A stretch of 49,953 nucleotides of DNA, taken from positions 1-49,953 of the forward strand of contig NZ_WOTF01000017.1 in the NCBI RefSeq assembly GCF_011516935.1, written 5' to 3'. Below, piece after piece: positions 18,800-27,992 of the stretch. The first letter of the stretch is position 1. Each line of letters starts with the position of its first letter. The notes under the pieces were generated by a model. It was not told where the DNA came from and did no database searches. It was given only the letters and a program-made list of their open reading frames with translations. The translations under genes and the position numbers were made by a program. The stretch comes from Acetobacter farinalis (lineage in GTDB: Bacteria; Pseudomonadota; Alphaproteobacteria; Acetobacterales; Acetobacteraceae).

Positions 18800-20251
18800 A
18801 TGACAACGCCTGCCTCCTCACCCCCTGTCCTTGTCCTGTTTCGGGATGATTTCCGCCTGACCGACAATCCCGCCTTGCACGCAGCCTGCGCAACCGGCCA
18901 ACCCGTGCTGTGTGTAGCGGTGCAGGACGAGGTTTTCAAACCTGAAGGCGTTATCGGCTGGTGGATGGGGCAGGCATGCACGGCACTTGCAACAGCGCTT
19001 GCCCGGCGGGGAGGCAGTCTTCTCGTCCCACAGGGAGAGACACTGCCGGTAGTGTGCGATCTGGTGAAAACCACCGGGGCCTCACAGGTTTTCTGGAACC
19101 GACGCTATGACCCTGCGGGCCGGGAAACGGATACCACACTGAAATCCGTCCTGACGGAACAGGGCGTGACTGTGCATTCCCTCGCGGCCCGACTTCTGCA
19201 CGAACCCTGGACTGTCCGCACCGGTGCGGGACAGCCCTACCGTATCTTCACCGCATGGTGGCGCGCTGCACGGGAACTGGGAGAGCCGGCCCTCCCCCTG
19301 CCCGCTCCGGCAGAAATCCGGTTCGCACCTGTGCCAGAGCCATACTCTACAGCGACCACACCAAGTGCGCTCCACGCGCCAGATCTGCCTGCTGATGCCA
19401 CTCTTGCTGCGCAATACTGGCCCTGTAGCGAGAACGCCGCACAGACTGCTCTGGATGAGTTTCTGGAAACCGCGCTGGTACACTATGAAACAGACCGCGA
19501 CCGGCCGGACAGGGAAGGCACCTCTGGTCTCTCCCCCTATCTGCGTGCCGGACTGATTTCCGCACGGCAAGTCTGGCACGCGGCCAGAAAGGCGGAAGCC
19601 CGCAGCGGCGACCATCTCAACACCGAAAAATTCCTCTCGGAATTGGGTTGGCGGGATTTTGCGTGGATGCAGCTTTTTTATGAGCCGGATATGCCTACCC
19701 GCAACCTGCGCCCGGAGTTTGACCAGATGGCCTGGCAGAACGATGCCGAGGCCTTCCAGATATGGAAAGACGGATGCACCGGGTATCCGCTGGTGGATGC
19801 GGGCATGCGCGAACTCAGGGCAACAGGCACCATGCATAACCGCGTGCGGATGGTGGTGGCCTCTTTCCTGACCAAACATCTCCTGACAGACTGGCGTAAA
19901 GGTGAACGCTGGTTTTATGAACGGCTGGTGGATGCAGACCCGGCGATGAATGCCATGAACTGGCAGTGGTGCGCAGGCACCGGTATTGATGCCTCTCCAT
20001 GGTTCCGCATTTTCAACCCGGTCGGGCAATCAGAAAAATTTGACCCTTCTGGCGCATATATCCGCACCTGGGTGCCGGAACTGGCAGCCCTGCCCGACAA
20101 GCTGATCCACACCCCGTGGAAGCTGGATGCCACCTTGGCGCGCCATCTGAAGTTTGTGCCAGGCAGCACCTACCCGCACCCGGTTGTTGACCTCAAACAG
20201 GCACGCGCTATTGCGCTGGAGCGGTATAAGACCCTGAAGCCCGCGGGATAA
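18800..20251 (+). CDS. phrB: Deoxyribodipyrimidine photo-lyase
   Basis: Class I CPD photolyase of 483 aa that splits cyclobutane pyrimidine dimers with light through a reduced FAD. The N-terminal alpha/beta antenna domain starts at VLVLFRDDFRLTDNPAL. The FAD-binding helical domain carries the strongest signature: LGWRDFAWMQLF, GYPLVDAGMRELRATGTMHN, RVRMVVASFLTKHLL, then NWQWCAGTGIDASPWFRIFNP. An upstream in-frame start at 18728 is ignored because the family begins near PPVLVLFRDD, which the ATG at 18800 matches. The antenna chromophore cannot be told from sequence. It is monocistronic. Confidence 0.95.
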   Translation: MTTPASSPPVLVLFRDDFRLTDNPALHAACATGQPVLCVAVQDEVFKPEGVIGWWMGQACTALATALARRGGSLLVPQGETLPVVCDLVKTTGASQVFWNRRYDPAGRETDTTLKSVLTEQGVTVHSLAARLLHEPWTVRTGAGQPYRIFTAWWRAARELGEPALPLPAPAEIRFAPVPEPYSTATTPSALHAPDLPADATLAAQYWPCSENAAQTALDEFLETALVHYETDRDRPDREGTSGLSPYLRAGLISARQVWHAARKAEARSGDHLNTEKFLSELGWRDFAWMQLFYEPDMPTRNLRPEFDQMAWQNDAEAFQIWKDGCTGYPLVDAGMRELRATGTMHNRVRMVVASFLTKHLLTDWRKGERWFYERLVDADPAMNAMNWQWCAGTGIDASPWFRIFNPVGQSEKFDPSGAYIRTWVPELAALPDKLIHTPWKLDATLARHLKFVPGSTYPHPVVDLKQARAIALERYKTLKPAG

Positions 20252-20275
20252 AGATCCTCTATCCACCAGCCTGTT

Positions 20276-21028
20276 TCAGATCATGCCCAGGCTGAGCGCA
20301 TTGCGGATGGCCATCTCCGTGGTGGCCGCACCCAGCTTGTGCCGCACGACCCGCAGGCACAGCCGCACGACGGAATCCGGCATCTTGAGCCTGCGGGCAA
20401 TCTCCTGCCCCAGAAGCCCCTCCGCCGCCAGCTTCAGGCAGGCCCTCTCCTCACCTGAAAGCTCCACCACACCGGAAACCTGAAAGGCAGCAATGCGGAC
20501 ATAGGCCTCATGAATATAATTGGCCAGAATCTGATATTCCCGCGCGTAACCAATGCGATTGATACCATCAAATTTGTGCTCATTTTCGCTGGTAATGGCA
20601 AACAGGCCGTATGATCCGCCAACACTCCGAAGGGGAATGCTCAGCCCCGCATTCCCCACGTTGAAATCCAGACCTTCCATCATCATCTTGTAGGAAGGCG
20701 TGCTTTTTTCAACCGAGAGTTCCCGCCATTCAAACGGAAGGCTGGTTTGCGTGGCACGCCGGACAACGGGATCAACAAAAAGATAATCTTTTTCGTAGTA
20801 ACGATTTTTCCATTCTTCCGGGTAATTTGTGCATGTAAAATTGTCTGGGCGGAGAACGCCATTTTCCCCCATGAAATAATAGATGAAATTCAGCATGCCG
20901 CATTTTTCGGGCAGTGTTTCCAGAATGGCACTCAGCTCTTCCAGTGTCTGCGCGTGCGTGAGGGCGGCAACAAGCCCCTGCAAAACGCCGGGACGTATGA
21001 CGCTTAACGGTGCTTTCCTCGGTATCAT
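20276..21028 (-). CDS. luxR: LuxR-family AHL receptor/regulator
   Basis: Quorum-sensing regulator of 250 aa. The autoinducer-binding domain has the five AHL-contacting residues of the family with exact spacing: W73, Y77, D86, P87 and W101 (TraR W57, Y61, D70, P71, W85). The C-terminal LuxR-type HTH (about 185-250) reads LSGEERACLKLAAEGLLGQEIARRL and then KLGAATTEMAIRNAL; it is recognisable but divergent in the recognition helix. It lies 75 nt downstream of luxI on the same strand, so the pair is probably one operon. Homologous pairs in acetic acid bacteria are called GinI/GinR and affect oxidative fermentation; orthology is plausible but not proven here. The DNA target is unknown. Confidence 0.92.
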   Translation of the reverse strand: MIPRKAPLSVIRPGVLQGLVAALTHAQTLEELSAILETLPEKCGMLNFIYYFMGENGVLRPDNFTCTNYPEEWKNRYYEKDYLFVDPVVRRATQTSLPFEWRELSVEKSTPSYKMMMEGLDFNVGNAGLSIPLRSVGGSYGLFAITSENEHKFDGINRIGYAREYQILANYIHEAYVRIAAFQVSGVVELSGEERACLKLAAEGLLGQEIARRLKMPDSVVRLCLRVVRHKLGAATTEMAIRNALSLGMI

Positions 21029-21103
21029 GACGCCACCTTGCCTCTTTTTTACCGGGTGGACGGGCCAGTATATACCCGAACCACTTACCTGAACGTTAAT
21101 TCT

Positions 21104-21688
21104 TTAAAAGGCGCGCAGTTGCAGCTCTATCAGGCGCCGCAGGGCGAGAGGAGTCACATCCCACACACCAAGACACAGCTCCTGCTCCTCCCGCTCTCCT
21201 GAGCTGACGGAAGCAGGCATCCAGTCAAGCCGCCGGTACAGACGCAATTTGAATTTGGGATACACAGCAACAAGCTGGCTTACACCATTGCTGAACGCAC
21301 GCGCGTAAACAGTTTTCAGCACATCCAGAGCAAGGCTCCGCCCGACAAGGCTCCCTGTATCTGCCGTAACGCTCAGACGGGAAAGCTCCCATACATCGGG
21401 GCTGATAATATCGGGACTGCCGTCAAAATACCGGGCAAACTCCTGCCGCAGCATAGTCTTGCCGGTTGTGGGGAGGACACGCACAGAGGCTATGCCGCCC
21501 CCGGCCTCATCTTCGGCCACGATATACATGGGATTGCAGAGCCGGTCATACTCATCTTCTGCTGGATTATTCGGAAACAATGCATCCCACTCAGGATGTT
21601 TTTCAGAAAACCATTCTCTGGACCGAAGTATTTTTTCATAGATATCGGCGTACTGGTCACGCTCAGCATAAGAAAATTCATAAACCAT
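21104..21688 (-). CDS. luxI: Acyl-homoserine-lactone synthase
   Basis: LuxI-type synthase of 194 aa that makes an N-acyl-homoserine lactone from SAM and acyl-ACP. Numbered from the ATG at 21688 (MVYEFSY), the family's invariant residues fall at their expected places: R24, W34, D45, D48, R70, E101 and R104. That agreement also supports this start over the in-frame GTG at 21718. AGG lies about 9 nt upstream. The acyl chain length cannot be read from sequence. It precedes luxR in the same direction, giving a possible autoinduction circuit. No lux box was identified in the upstream region. Confidence 0.94.
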   Translation of the reverse strand: MVYEFSYAERDQYADIYEKILRSREWFSEKHPEWDALFPNNPAEDEYDRLCNPMYIVAEDEAGGGIASVRVLPTTGKTMLRQEFARYFDGSPDIISPDVWELSRLSVTADTGSLVGRSLALDVLKTVYARAFSNGVSQLVAVYPKFKLRLYRRLDWMPASVSSGEREEQELCLGVWDVTPLALRRLIELQLRAF

Positions 21689-22027
21689 ATAATTTGCCTG
21701 TGTCAGCCTTAAATCCACTCTGCCCTGCTACGCGCCCTTCTTCCGACATGGCTGGCTGAGCCCTCCCCCTCCTGCAACGCGCGTGGAGGCATGGGGCTCC
21801 CCTGCTCATGAACTGCTTTCCGGCCTCTCAACACCGGACAGCATACGGAGAGAGCCAAAAAGAGCCAATACTCTTCGTGATAAAGACTTTCTCTGAAGTA
21901 CGTCACGAAAGAATCAATTATTCCGAAAAATGAGCCACTCTGGTATGGTGATTATGCAACAGGGCATGTGACTAATCTGGAAATGCGGCGGAACTATGCT
22001 TGGAATTCCGGCTTTATAAAAAACATC

Positions 22028-22066
22028 CGGTGATATCCTCTCCCTTATAAAGAGTGGATATCACCG
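22028..22066 (-). terminator. Long inverted repeat, probable - strand terminator
   Basis: CGGTGATATCC (22028-22038) and GGATATCACCG (22056-22066) pair perfectly, and the stem continues inward with CTC/GAG after one mismatch. Reading the - strand, T6 follows four bases after the stem. It may end a transcript from the aldehyde dehydrogenase. The position ahead of luxI also allows an operator role. Confidence 0.5.
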
Positions 22067-22219
22067 CACCACTCTCCAGATACGCTTTTATTCTTCCTTG
22101 AAAATGACGTATTCTCTGAAAAAACAAGGCGCAGGACTTTATGGCATCCCGCACGCATTGTGTCTGTTTCAAGAGTTCCTGACTGCTGGAAGCGGGATAA
22201 GTTTTATTTTAAGACTTTT

Positions 22220-22259
22220 CTCATAAATGATTACATTCCTGTATATGCTCATTTATGAG
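22220..22259. repeat. 11-bp inverted repeat just past the aldehyde dehydrogenase stop
   Basis: CTCATAAATGA (22220-22230) and TCATTTATGAG (22249-22259) are exact reverse complements with an 18-nt spacer. The arms are AT-rich and no T-run follows on either strand, so it looks more like a protein-binding dyad or an mRNA 3' hairpin than an intrinsic terminator. Confidence 0.5.
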
Positions 22260-22277
22260 AGCCACACCCTTTCGAAA

Positions 22278-23732
22278 CTAGAATTCCGGTGCATCGTGTT
22301 CGACGGACACAAGCTTGATAAGTGTATGCGCCCGCACGGCTTCCGGACCACCCTCCGTGCCGTAACCAGAGTCCTTCATTCCTCCGAAAGGTACTTCCGG
22401 CACCCCCAGACCATGATGGTTGATGGCAATCATGCCTGCGTCGACCTGCTCACCCAATAGACGCTCCGTACGTTCGTTCCGGGTGTAAGCGTATGCCGCC
22501 AGACCATAGGGCAGGCGATTTGCTTCCTGCACTGCCTCCGCCATGGTGGAAAATTCCGACACAAGGGCAATCGGGCCAAACGGCTCTTCCTGCATCACTC
22601 GCATGGACAATGTGGGGTTGAGCACAAGGGTGGGCGCAAAGAAGCAGCCTTCATTCGGCAGGGGGACGTCAGCCTGCCAGATGATGGCGCCCTTCTCCCG
22701 AGCATCGGCCACCAGCTCATTCAGAGCATTCAGGCGGCGTTCACTCACCACCGGCCCCATGGTCACGCCCTCTTCAAGCCCCTGACCAATCTTGAGCCTG
22801 TTCATCTGCATCTTGAACTTTTCCACAAAGCTCGCGGCAATGCTTTTGTGCAACAGGAAGCGGGTGGGAGCGATACACACCTGCCCGGCATTGCGGAACT
22901 TGGCCGCGCAGAGGCGTTGGGCGGCACTATCCAGATCTGCATCCTCACACACAATAGCCGGAGCGTGGCCGCCCAGTTCCATTGTGACGGGCTTCATCTG
23001 CGCGCCAGCCAGTGCCGCCAGATGTTTGCCAACCGGTGTGGAGCCGGTGAAGGAGATTTTCCGCACCACCGGGTGTGCGATCAGATATTCGGAAATTTCC
23101 GCAGGGTTACCATACACCAGCGAGACCGCGCCTGCCGGAACACCGGCATCACAAAACGCCCGCAGCAGTTCGGCCGGAGAGGCCGGGGTGTCTTCCGGAG
23201 CCTTGACAATCACGGCGCACCCGGCCGCAAGGGCCGCGCCCAGCTTGCGGGCAATCTGGTTGATGGGGAAGTTCCATGGTGTAAAGGCGGCCACCACACC
23301 TATGGGGCGATGCAGCACACGCTGCTCCACATTGGGCGCGCGTGCGGGAATGAGCGCATCATTCAACCGGCGGCCTTCTTCCCCAAAATACTCGATCACA
23401 CCTGCGGCTGCGTTGATTTCAAGAAGAGCCTGCTCCAGTGGCTTGCCTTGCTCGCGGCTCATGATGCGGCTGATCGGCTCCGCGCGCTCACGCAGCAGGT
23501 TGGCCGCACGCCGCATGATAAGGAAGCGGTCCCATGCGGTGAGAGCACGCCAGACGGCAAAACCCTGCGCGGCCCCTTCGGCCACACGGGCAAGATCCTT
23601 TTCGGAGGCATGGGCTACCTGACCGATCTGCGCTCCGGTAGCGGGATTGAACACCGGCAGGGTGCGGCCATCCGCCGCGTCCTGCCAATGCCCGGCTACC
23701 AGAAGCTGAGTGCTGATAAAATCCTGCGACAT
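22278..23732 (-). CDS. NAD(P)-dependent aldehyde dehydrogenase, succinate-semialdehyde type
   Basis: Soluble aldehyde dehydrogenase of 484 aa, closest in pattern to GabD-like succinate-semialdehyde dehydrogenases. Visible are FTPWNFPINQIARKLGAAL, KAPEDTPASP (NAD binding), FTGSTPVGKHL, the general-base Glu in MELGGHAP and the nucleophile Cys in NAGQVCIAPTR, then EEPFGP and PFGGMKDSGYG. The open frame extends to 23846 but the family starts near MSQDFISTQLL, so the ATG at 23732 is used. The substrate is not certain, since related enzymes use glutarate semialdehyde or other aldehydes. It is distinct from the membrane PQQ-linked dehydrogenases of acetic acid bacteria. It follows the heptosyltransferase gene by 136 nt on the same strand. 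Confidence 0.9.
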   Translation of the reverse strand: MSQDFISTQLLVAGHWQDAADGRTLPVFNPATGAQIGQVAHASEKDLARVAEGAAQGFAVWRALTAWDRFLIMRRAANLLRERAEPISRIMSREQGKPLEQALLEINAAAGVIEYFGEEGRRLNDALIPARAPNVEQRVLHRPIGVVAAFTPWNFPINQIARKLGAALAAGCAVIVKAPEDTPASPAELLRAFCDAGVPAGAVSLVYGNPAEISEYLIAHPVVRKISFTGSTPVGKHLAALAGAQMKPVTMELGGHAPAIVCEDADLDSAAQRLCAAKFRNAGQVCIAPTRFLLHKSIAASFVEKFKMQMNRLKIGQGLEEGVTMGPVVSERRLNALNELVADAREKGAIIWQADVPLPNEGCFFAPTLVLNPTLSMRVMQEEPFGPIALVSEFSTMAEAVQEANRLPYGLAAYAYTRNERTERLLGEQVDAGMIAINHHGLGVPEVPFGGMKDSGYGTEGGPEAVRAHTLIKLVSVEHDAPEF

Positions 23733-23868
23733 GACAGGTCTCCCCGGAGTGCCACGACCAGCGCGCCACCACGGCGCAGCCTTCCCGTGATTCAGGCCCG
23801 TTCCCTTACGAAAAAGCACCTTCAGCACGCAGGATGCAAGGGGCAACTCACGCTGCCCCCCATGAGGG

Positions 23869-25224
23869 TCAGGCGAACAGTTTTTTCAGCATAGTGATAA
23901 CATGTTGACTTGTAATGAGACGCGTACACTCAAACTGGCGCGGCGTGTTCTCATGCCTCGGGCACCACAGGAAATTGTGATGATCGAACCGCTCCTTCGG
24001 GTCATTCCAGCAGGAATTGCAGGTATGCCAGTTGATCACGCGGTAGGGTGTCTCAAACTCGTTTGTGGGGTGGGTGAAGCCGGAGATCATCACCACCTCT
24101 GTGCCCGCCGCCCAGGCCAGCCAGGCCAGACCGGAGCTGAGGCCGATAAACGCATCTGCATGCTTCAGCCAGCGTGCACGCTCGGCAAGCGGACGGTTTC
24201 CGGTTTCATCTTCCGCCCCATGAGGAATATGGTTCCAGACAAGGCCCGTGCCATGCACGGTTTTCTGATCAATACAGATTACCCGGTAGCCCTTTTCCTT
24301 CAGGAACGCGATGACATCCTGCCAGCCTGTAGGGTTATTCCAGTATTTGCACTGGGTGCTGGCCTGCACGGCAATACAGACATACGGTTCCTTGATGGGG
24401 CGGCTGTCATCCGGCAGGGAAAGGCGCGGAGGCTCTTCATGCGGAGAGACGCCCAGAATATAACCCGCCGTACGATGCAGGCCCACAAAGCGGAAATCAG
24501 TGGGCTGCTGGATGCAATCCTTGTCATCAAAAAACAGGCCGATGCAGTATGTAGCGTAGGATGTGGTGTGCACGCCCGCCTTTTCCGCATCCTCTGATGT
24601 CATGAGGGTGATGGTTGGGTATGCATCCTTCAGCAGCGGCAGGATGAGGCCGGAAATCAGGCAGGTGACTTTTGCGCTGCGCACTTCGGCAAAACGGGCG
24701 ACATAGGGGAACCATGCCAGCGTATCCCCCAGCGTGCCGACCGGAAGCTGGATGATAACCTCCTGCTCCCGCGCATCATAACTGTGCTCAAAAACCGGCC
24801 GTTCAACACCATCTGCCCCGATTTCCACCACCTCGATGCCAAACCGCACATAATAGCGTTTGCTGGAGGAAATGGTGGCGCCGGTGGTTTCATGCAGGAA
24901 GAGAACATTGCCCGTGTCCAGATCCTGCAGGGTGACACGCCATTTGCCTTCCGTACGCTGGGGTAGATGCACACGAGCGCCGAGATTGAAATCATACCGG
25001 ATGCCATGCGGGCCAGCCATGACCGGCATGGCTGGCGCTTCCAGATACGCGGGTCTGCCAGCAGGTTGGGCCGGAGCGGATTGAGCCTGAGCGGGTTGTG
25101 CAGGCAGGGCGGCAGGGGCTTCTGGCTGAACAGGCCCCTGACCGGCAGATGGAGCCGGCTCCTGCGGAACGGGAGGGACCGACAGGGCGGATACGGGAGA
25201 CTCGGGCATAACAGTGTCAGACAA
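23869..25224 (-). CDS. Autotransporter strand-loop-strand O-heptosyltransferase (BAHT family)
   Basis: Protein of 451 aa resembling TibC/Aah, cytosolic enzymes that transfer heptose from ADP-heptose to Ser in AIDA/TibA-type repeats. The N-terminal 65 residues are Pro/Ala/Gln-rich and low-complexity. Then come the family's opening motif (GIRYDFNLGARVHLP), WRVTLQDLDTGNVLF, KRYYVRF, QLPVGTLGDTLAWFPYVARF and a GT-B-like half ending in HADAFIGLSSGLAWLAWAAG. Four cysteines, C402, C405 (CNSC), C421 and C433, match the Fe(III)-binding Cys4 site known for TibC. The frame opens at TTG 25224 with AGGTGA 6 nt ahead; the ATG at 25209 lacks a ribosome binding site. Likely acceptors in this window are the repeat/Hint proteins at 2360 and 8567 (inference). 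Confidence 0.88.
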   Translation of the reverse strand: MSDTVMPESPVSALSVPPVPQEPAPSAGQGPVQPEAPAALPAQPAQAQSAPAQPAGRPAYLEAPAMPVMAGPHGIRYDFNLGARVHLPQRTEGKWRVTLQDLDTGNVLFLHETTGATISSSKRYYVRFGIEVVEIGADGVERPVFEHSYDAREQEVIIQLPVGTLGDTLAWFPYVARFAEVRSAKVTCLISGLILPLLKDAYPTITLMTSEDAEKAGVHTTSYATYCIGLFFDDKDCIQQPTDFRFVGLHRTAGYILGVSPHEEPPRLSLPDDSRPIKEPYVCIAVQASTQCKYWNNPTGWQDVIAFLKEKGYRVICIDQKTVHGTGLVWNHIPHGAEDETGNRPLAERARWLKHADAFIGLSSGLAWLAWAAGTEVVMISGFTHPTNEFETPYRVINWHTCNSCWNDPKERFDHHNFLWCPRHENTPRQFECTRLITSQHVITMLKKLFA

Positions 25225-25486
25225 AGAACATCACCTGAAAAAAATACATCAAATTTCGTGACAAAAAATTTACTAATTTACGCCCGACAAGGACAATTAA
25301 CATTTGTTTACCTACGTTGCCGCAAGATTATTCCGCGGGAGAACGACAAAAAATTCCAGTTCGCATAAATCTTTGTTTGATAAATATTTTTTAAAGAACA
25401 TCGACACAAAACTGTAACATTCATTTTTGAACATTTCCCCTAAACACCGTTCCGGTTTCAACAGATTTCAGGACAGTGTTATCCTC

Positions 25487-27982
25487 ATGTCTTTCCTGCC
25501 CTTTTCTCGTCGGGCTGCCTTGTGGCTCTTCTGCTCTCCTCTGGCATTCTCCACAGGATATGCCGCAACAGCTCCCGCGAAGCCGGGTAAAGTAAAACAT
25601 GCCCATCACCACGCTCCGGTGCGGACTGCCTCCACACGCACAAGCGCAGTGACAGGCGCTGCCGCTGCCACCGGCGTTGGCGCAGGTACCGACACAGCCC
25701 CCCGGCATACCGCCAGAAAAGCCTCCGGCCAGGCCCATGCGGCGGATGCCGAACAGATTATTGCCACAGGCCGCCACAGCCGTTCTGAACAGACGGTGGG
25801 GCATCGGGAAATGCAGCGGATCCTGCCCGGGATCAACCCGATCAAATCTCTGGAAATTCTGCCGGGTGTCGTGTTCAACAACGCTGACCCGTGGGGCAAC
25901 AACGAGCAGAATTCCTCTCTTTTTATCCACGGTTTTGCAAAAAACCAACTTGGCTACACGCTGGATGGCGTGCCGCTGGGCGACCAGGATTATGGCAACT
26001 ATAACGGCCTGACCCCGCAGCGCGCTGCGATCAGTGAAAATATCGGCTCCGCCTCCGTGGCGACAGGTGCCGGTGCGCTGGGAACGGCCTCCACCAGTAA
26101 CCTTGGTGGCACGCTGGAATTCACCACGCAGGACCCGCTGCACCATGCCGGTGGCCAGTTGAACCAGACGTTCGGGAGCTGGTCCACCTTTCGCACGTTT
26201 GCCCGTATCGATACAGGGAATTTCGGAAACGGAAATTCCGCGTATGTCTCATGGGGCCGCCAGGATGCGCGCGCGTGGGATTTCGCGGGGCATCAGGGTG
26301 GCAATCAGGTCAACGCAAAATTTGTGCATGAAGACGAAAAAAACAAAATCAGCGTGTTTTTCGACTGGGCACAGAAGGTTGAGCCGAACGAAGATGGCAT
26401 TGTCATGCCCAATGGCGGCTCCCTCTATGTCCGCCCCTTCATGTATCCCAATCTTTCAGAAGCCATCAATTACTACAAAGGCTCTGCAGATTATAAAAAT
26501 GCCGGGCTGAACTACAAGAACTATTACTCCGCCGCCCAGCGTGAAGACTATCTGATGTACACCAAATGGTCCCATAATTTCAGCAAGGATCTGAAATGGG
26601 ATACACAGATCTATTATCATCATGATCTGGGCGAAGGTGTTGTGGCTGGCCCGATTTCAGCGGCTGGTCTGCCCACCCTGTTCTCCGCCTACTTCCCCAA
26701 CCAGAGCTCATCCCAGCTTTCCAACGTGTTTGGCGGGTCCGGCATGGCAACCCGCACCACGGAATACTGGGATAATCGCGGCGGGATCATGAGCAGCCTG
26801 CACTACCATCTGGGCCATCATAACATTGAACTGGGCGGCTGGTACGAACGCAACAACAACACGCAGGCCCGCCGGTGGTATCCGTTCAGCGCAAGCAACC
26901 CCACCAACCCGTATGATCGCCAGCAGAATGCGCTGATTGACCAGTACACCAACAATTTCTACACCAACACCTGGACCACGCATCTGCAGGACACCTGGCA
27001 GGTGACCAAGACATTCGCGCTGAATGCCGGGTTCAAGTCCGAACTGGTCTACACCAATGGCACCCTGCCGGTGGCGGGCCTGCCGGGCTCACTCTCCCCC
27101 AAAACGGCCATTACGGTTCCCGGTGGCACCATTGCCTCCGTCAAGCCGTTCCTGCCCGCTTTTGGTGCGCTGTGGAACTTCACACCGCATGAGCAGTGGT
27201 TTGCCAACATTCAGGAAAACATGCGCTCCTTTGAAGCCGCAGGCTATGGCAACGCCACCCCGTGGGGTGTGACAAGCCAGCAGGCGTTTGATGAATTCCG
27301 CAAGCACGGCAAGCCGGAAACATCATGGACGTATGAAACCGGCTTCCGGACGAACCGCCATGTGAACGCCGGACCGCTGACCAACATCAGTGGCCAGCTT
27401 GAATATTACCATGTCCGCTTCTCCAACCGTCTGCTTGCGGTTGCCACAACCCAGACGCTCTCCTCCATTGTGGGCAGCGCCACCACGCTGACCAACGTGG
27501 GGTCTGTCACCACAGACGGGATGGATTTCTCCTTCACCGCGCAGTTCGGGCCGCATTTCTCTTTCTATAATGCGCTTTCCTATAACAAATCGACCTACAA
27601 CGATAACTACCTGAACGGCACCTCCGTGGTGCATACCGCTGGCCGCAATGTGGCTGGTGTGCCCAACTGGGCGGAAAAATTCGTGGCCTCCACACGCTGG
27701 GGGAATTTTGACGCGCAGTTTATTGGTGATGTGGTGGGCAAACGCTACACAACCTTCACCAACGATCTGCATGCCAGCGCCTATGCCCTGTTCAGCCTGA
27801 ACGCCGGGTATGATTTCACGGGTATTCCGCACATCCGCTCCCTGCATGTGCAGGGGAACATTACCAACCTGACAAATGAAAAAGGCTGGTCTACCCTCAA
27901 CACCACAAATGCATCCGGCCAGTATACGGCGTTCCCCATCGCGCCGCGGATGTACTTCCTGACACTGAGCACAACGTTCTGA
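25487..27982 (+). CDS. TonB-dependent outer-membrane receptor
   Basis: Receptor of 831 aa, different from the siderophore-type one at 5027. The ATG at 25487 begins a signal peptide (FSRRAALWLFCSPLAFS, with probable cleavage after GYAA or nearby). A His/Ala/Thr-rich linker and a TonB-box-like stretch before IIATGRHSRSEQ follow. The plug has ILPGINPIKSLEILPGVVF, FIHGFAKNQLGYTLDGVPLGDQ and LGTASTSNLGGTLEF; the barrel ends in MYFLTLSTTF with terminal Phe. An in-frame ATG at 25427 would put 20 residues ahead of the signal sequence. A phosphodiesterase gene follows after 10 nt, so the transported molecule may be a phosphodiester or a related phosphorus source (inference). The upstream AT-rich region is shared with the divergent heptosyltransferase. 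Confidence 0.9.
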   Translation: MSFLPFSRRAALWLFCSPLAFSTGYAATAPAKPGKVKHAHHHAPVRTASTRTSAVTGAAAATGVGAGTDTAPRHTARKASGQAHAADAEQIIATGRHSRSEQTVGHREMQRILPGINPIKSLEILPGVVFNNADPWGNNEQNSSLFIHGFAKNQLGYTLDGVPLGDQDYGNYNGLTPQRAAISENIGSASVATGAGALGTASTSNLGGTLEFTTQDPLHHAGGQLNQTFGSWSTFRTFARIDTGNFGNGNSAYVSWGRQDARAWDFAGHQGGNQVNAKFVHEDEKNKISVFFDWAQKVEPNEDGIVMPNGGSLYVRPFMYPNLSEAINYYKGSADYKNAGLNYKNYYSAAQREDYLMYTKWSHNFSKDLKWDTQIYYHHDLGEGVVAGPISAAGLPTLFSAYFPNQSSSQLSNVFGGSGMATRTTEYWDNRGGIMSSLHYHLGHHNIELGGWYERNNNTQARRWYPFSASNPTNPYDRQQNALIDQYTNNFYTNTWTTHLQDTWQVTKTFALNAGFKSELVYTNGTLPVAGLPGSLSPKTAITVPGGTIASVKPFLPAFGALWNFTPHEQWFANIQENMRSFEAAGYGNATPWGVTSQQAFDEFRKHGKPETSWTYETGFRTNRHVNAGPLTNISGQLEYYHVRFSNRLLAVATTQTLSSIVGSATTLTNVGSVTTDGMDFSFTAQFGPHFSFYNALSYNKSTYNDNYLNGTSVVHTAGRNVAGVPNWAEKFVASTRWGNFDAQFIGDVVGKRYTTFTNDLHASAYALFSLNAGYDFTGIPHIRSLHVQGNITNLTNEKGWSTLNTTNASGQYTAFPIAPRMYFLTLSTTF

Positions 27983-27992
27983 GGCGGTTTTC

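Larger units (their letters stand above)
21689..22277. other. Intergenic region upstream of luxI with two long dyads
   Basis: About 590 bases between the end of the aldehyde dehydrogenase and luxI, both on the - strand. It holds the luxI promoter and two strong inverted repeats listed separately (22028-22066 and 22220-22259). I did not see a good 18-20 bp lux box. No coding frame looks real. Confidence 0.45.

Noticed and set aside
18393..18893. - strand frame between msrB and the photolyase
   Set aside because: Low-complexity Cys/Arg/Ser composition and overlap with the photolyase start; not a protein.
21689..22277. A lux box for LuxR autoregulation
   Set aside because: The dyads present are 11-bp arms with long spacers, not the 18-20 bp continuous palindrome expected.
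25405..25440. Pho box before the second TonB receptor
   Set aside because: Only one half-site resembles CTGTCAT; the second repeat is too far from consensus to call.
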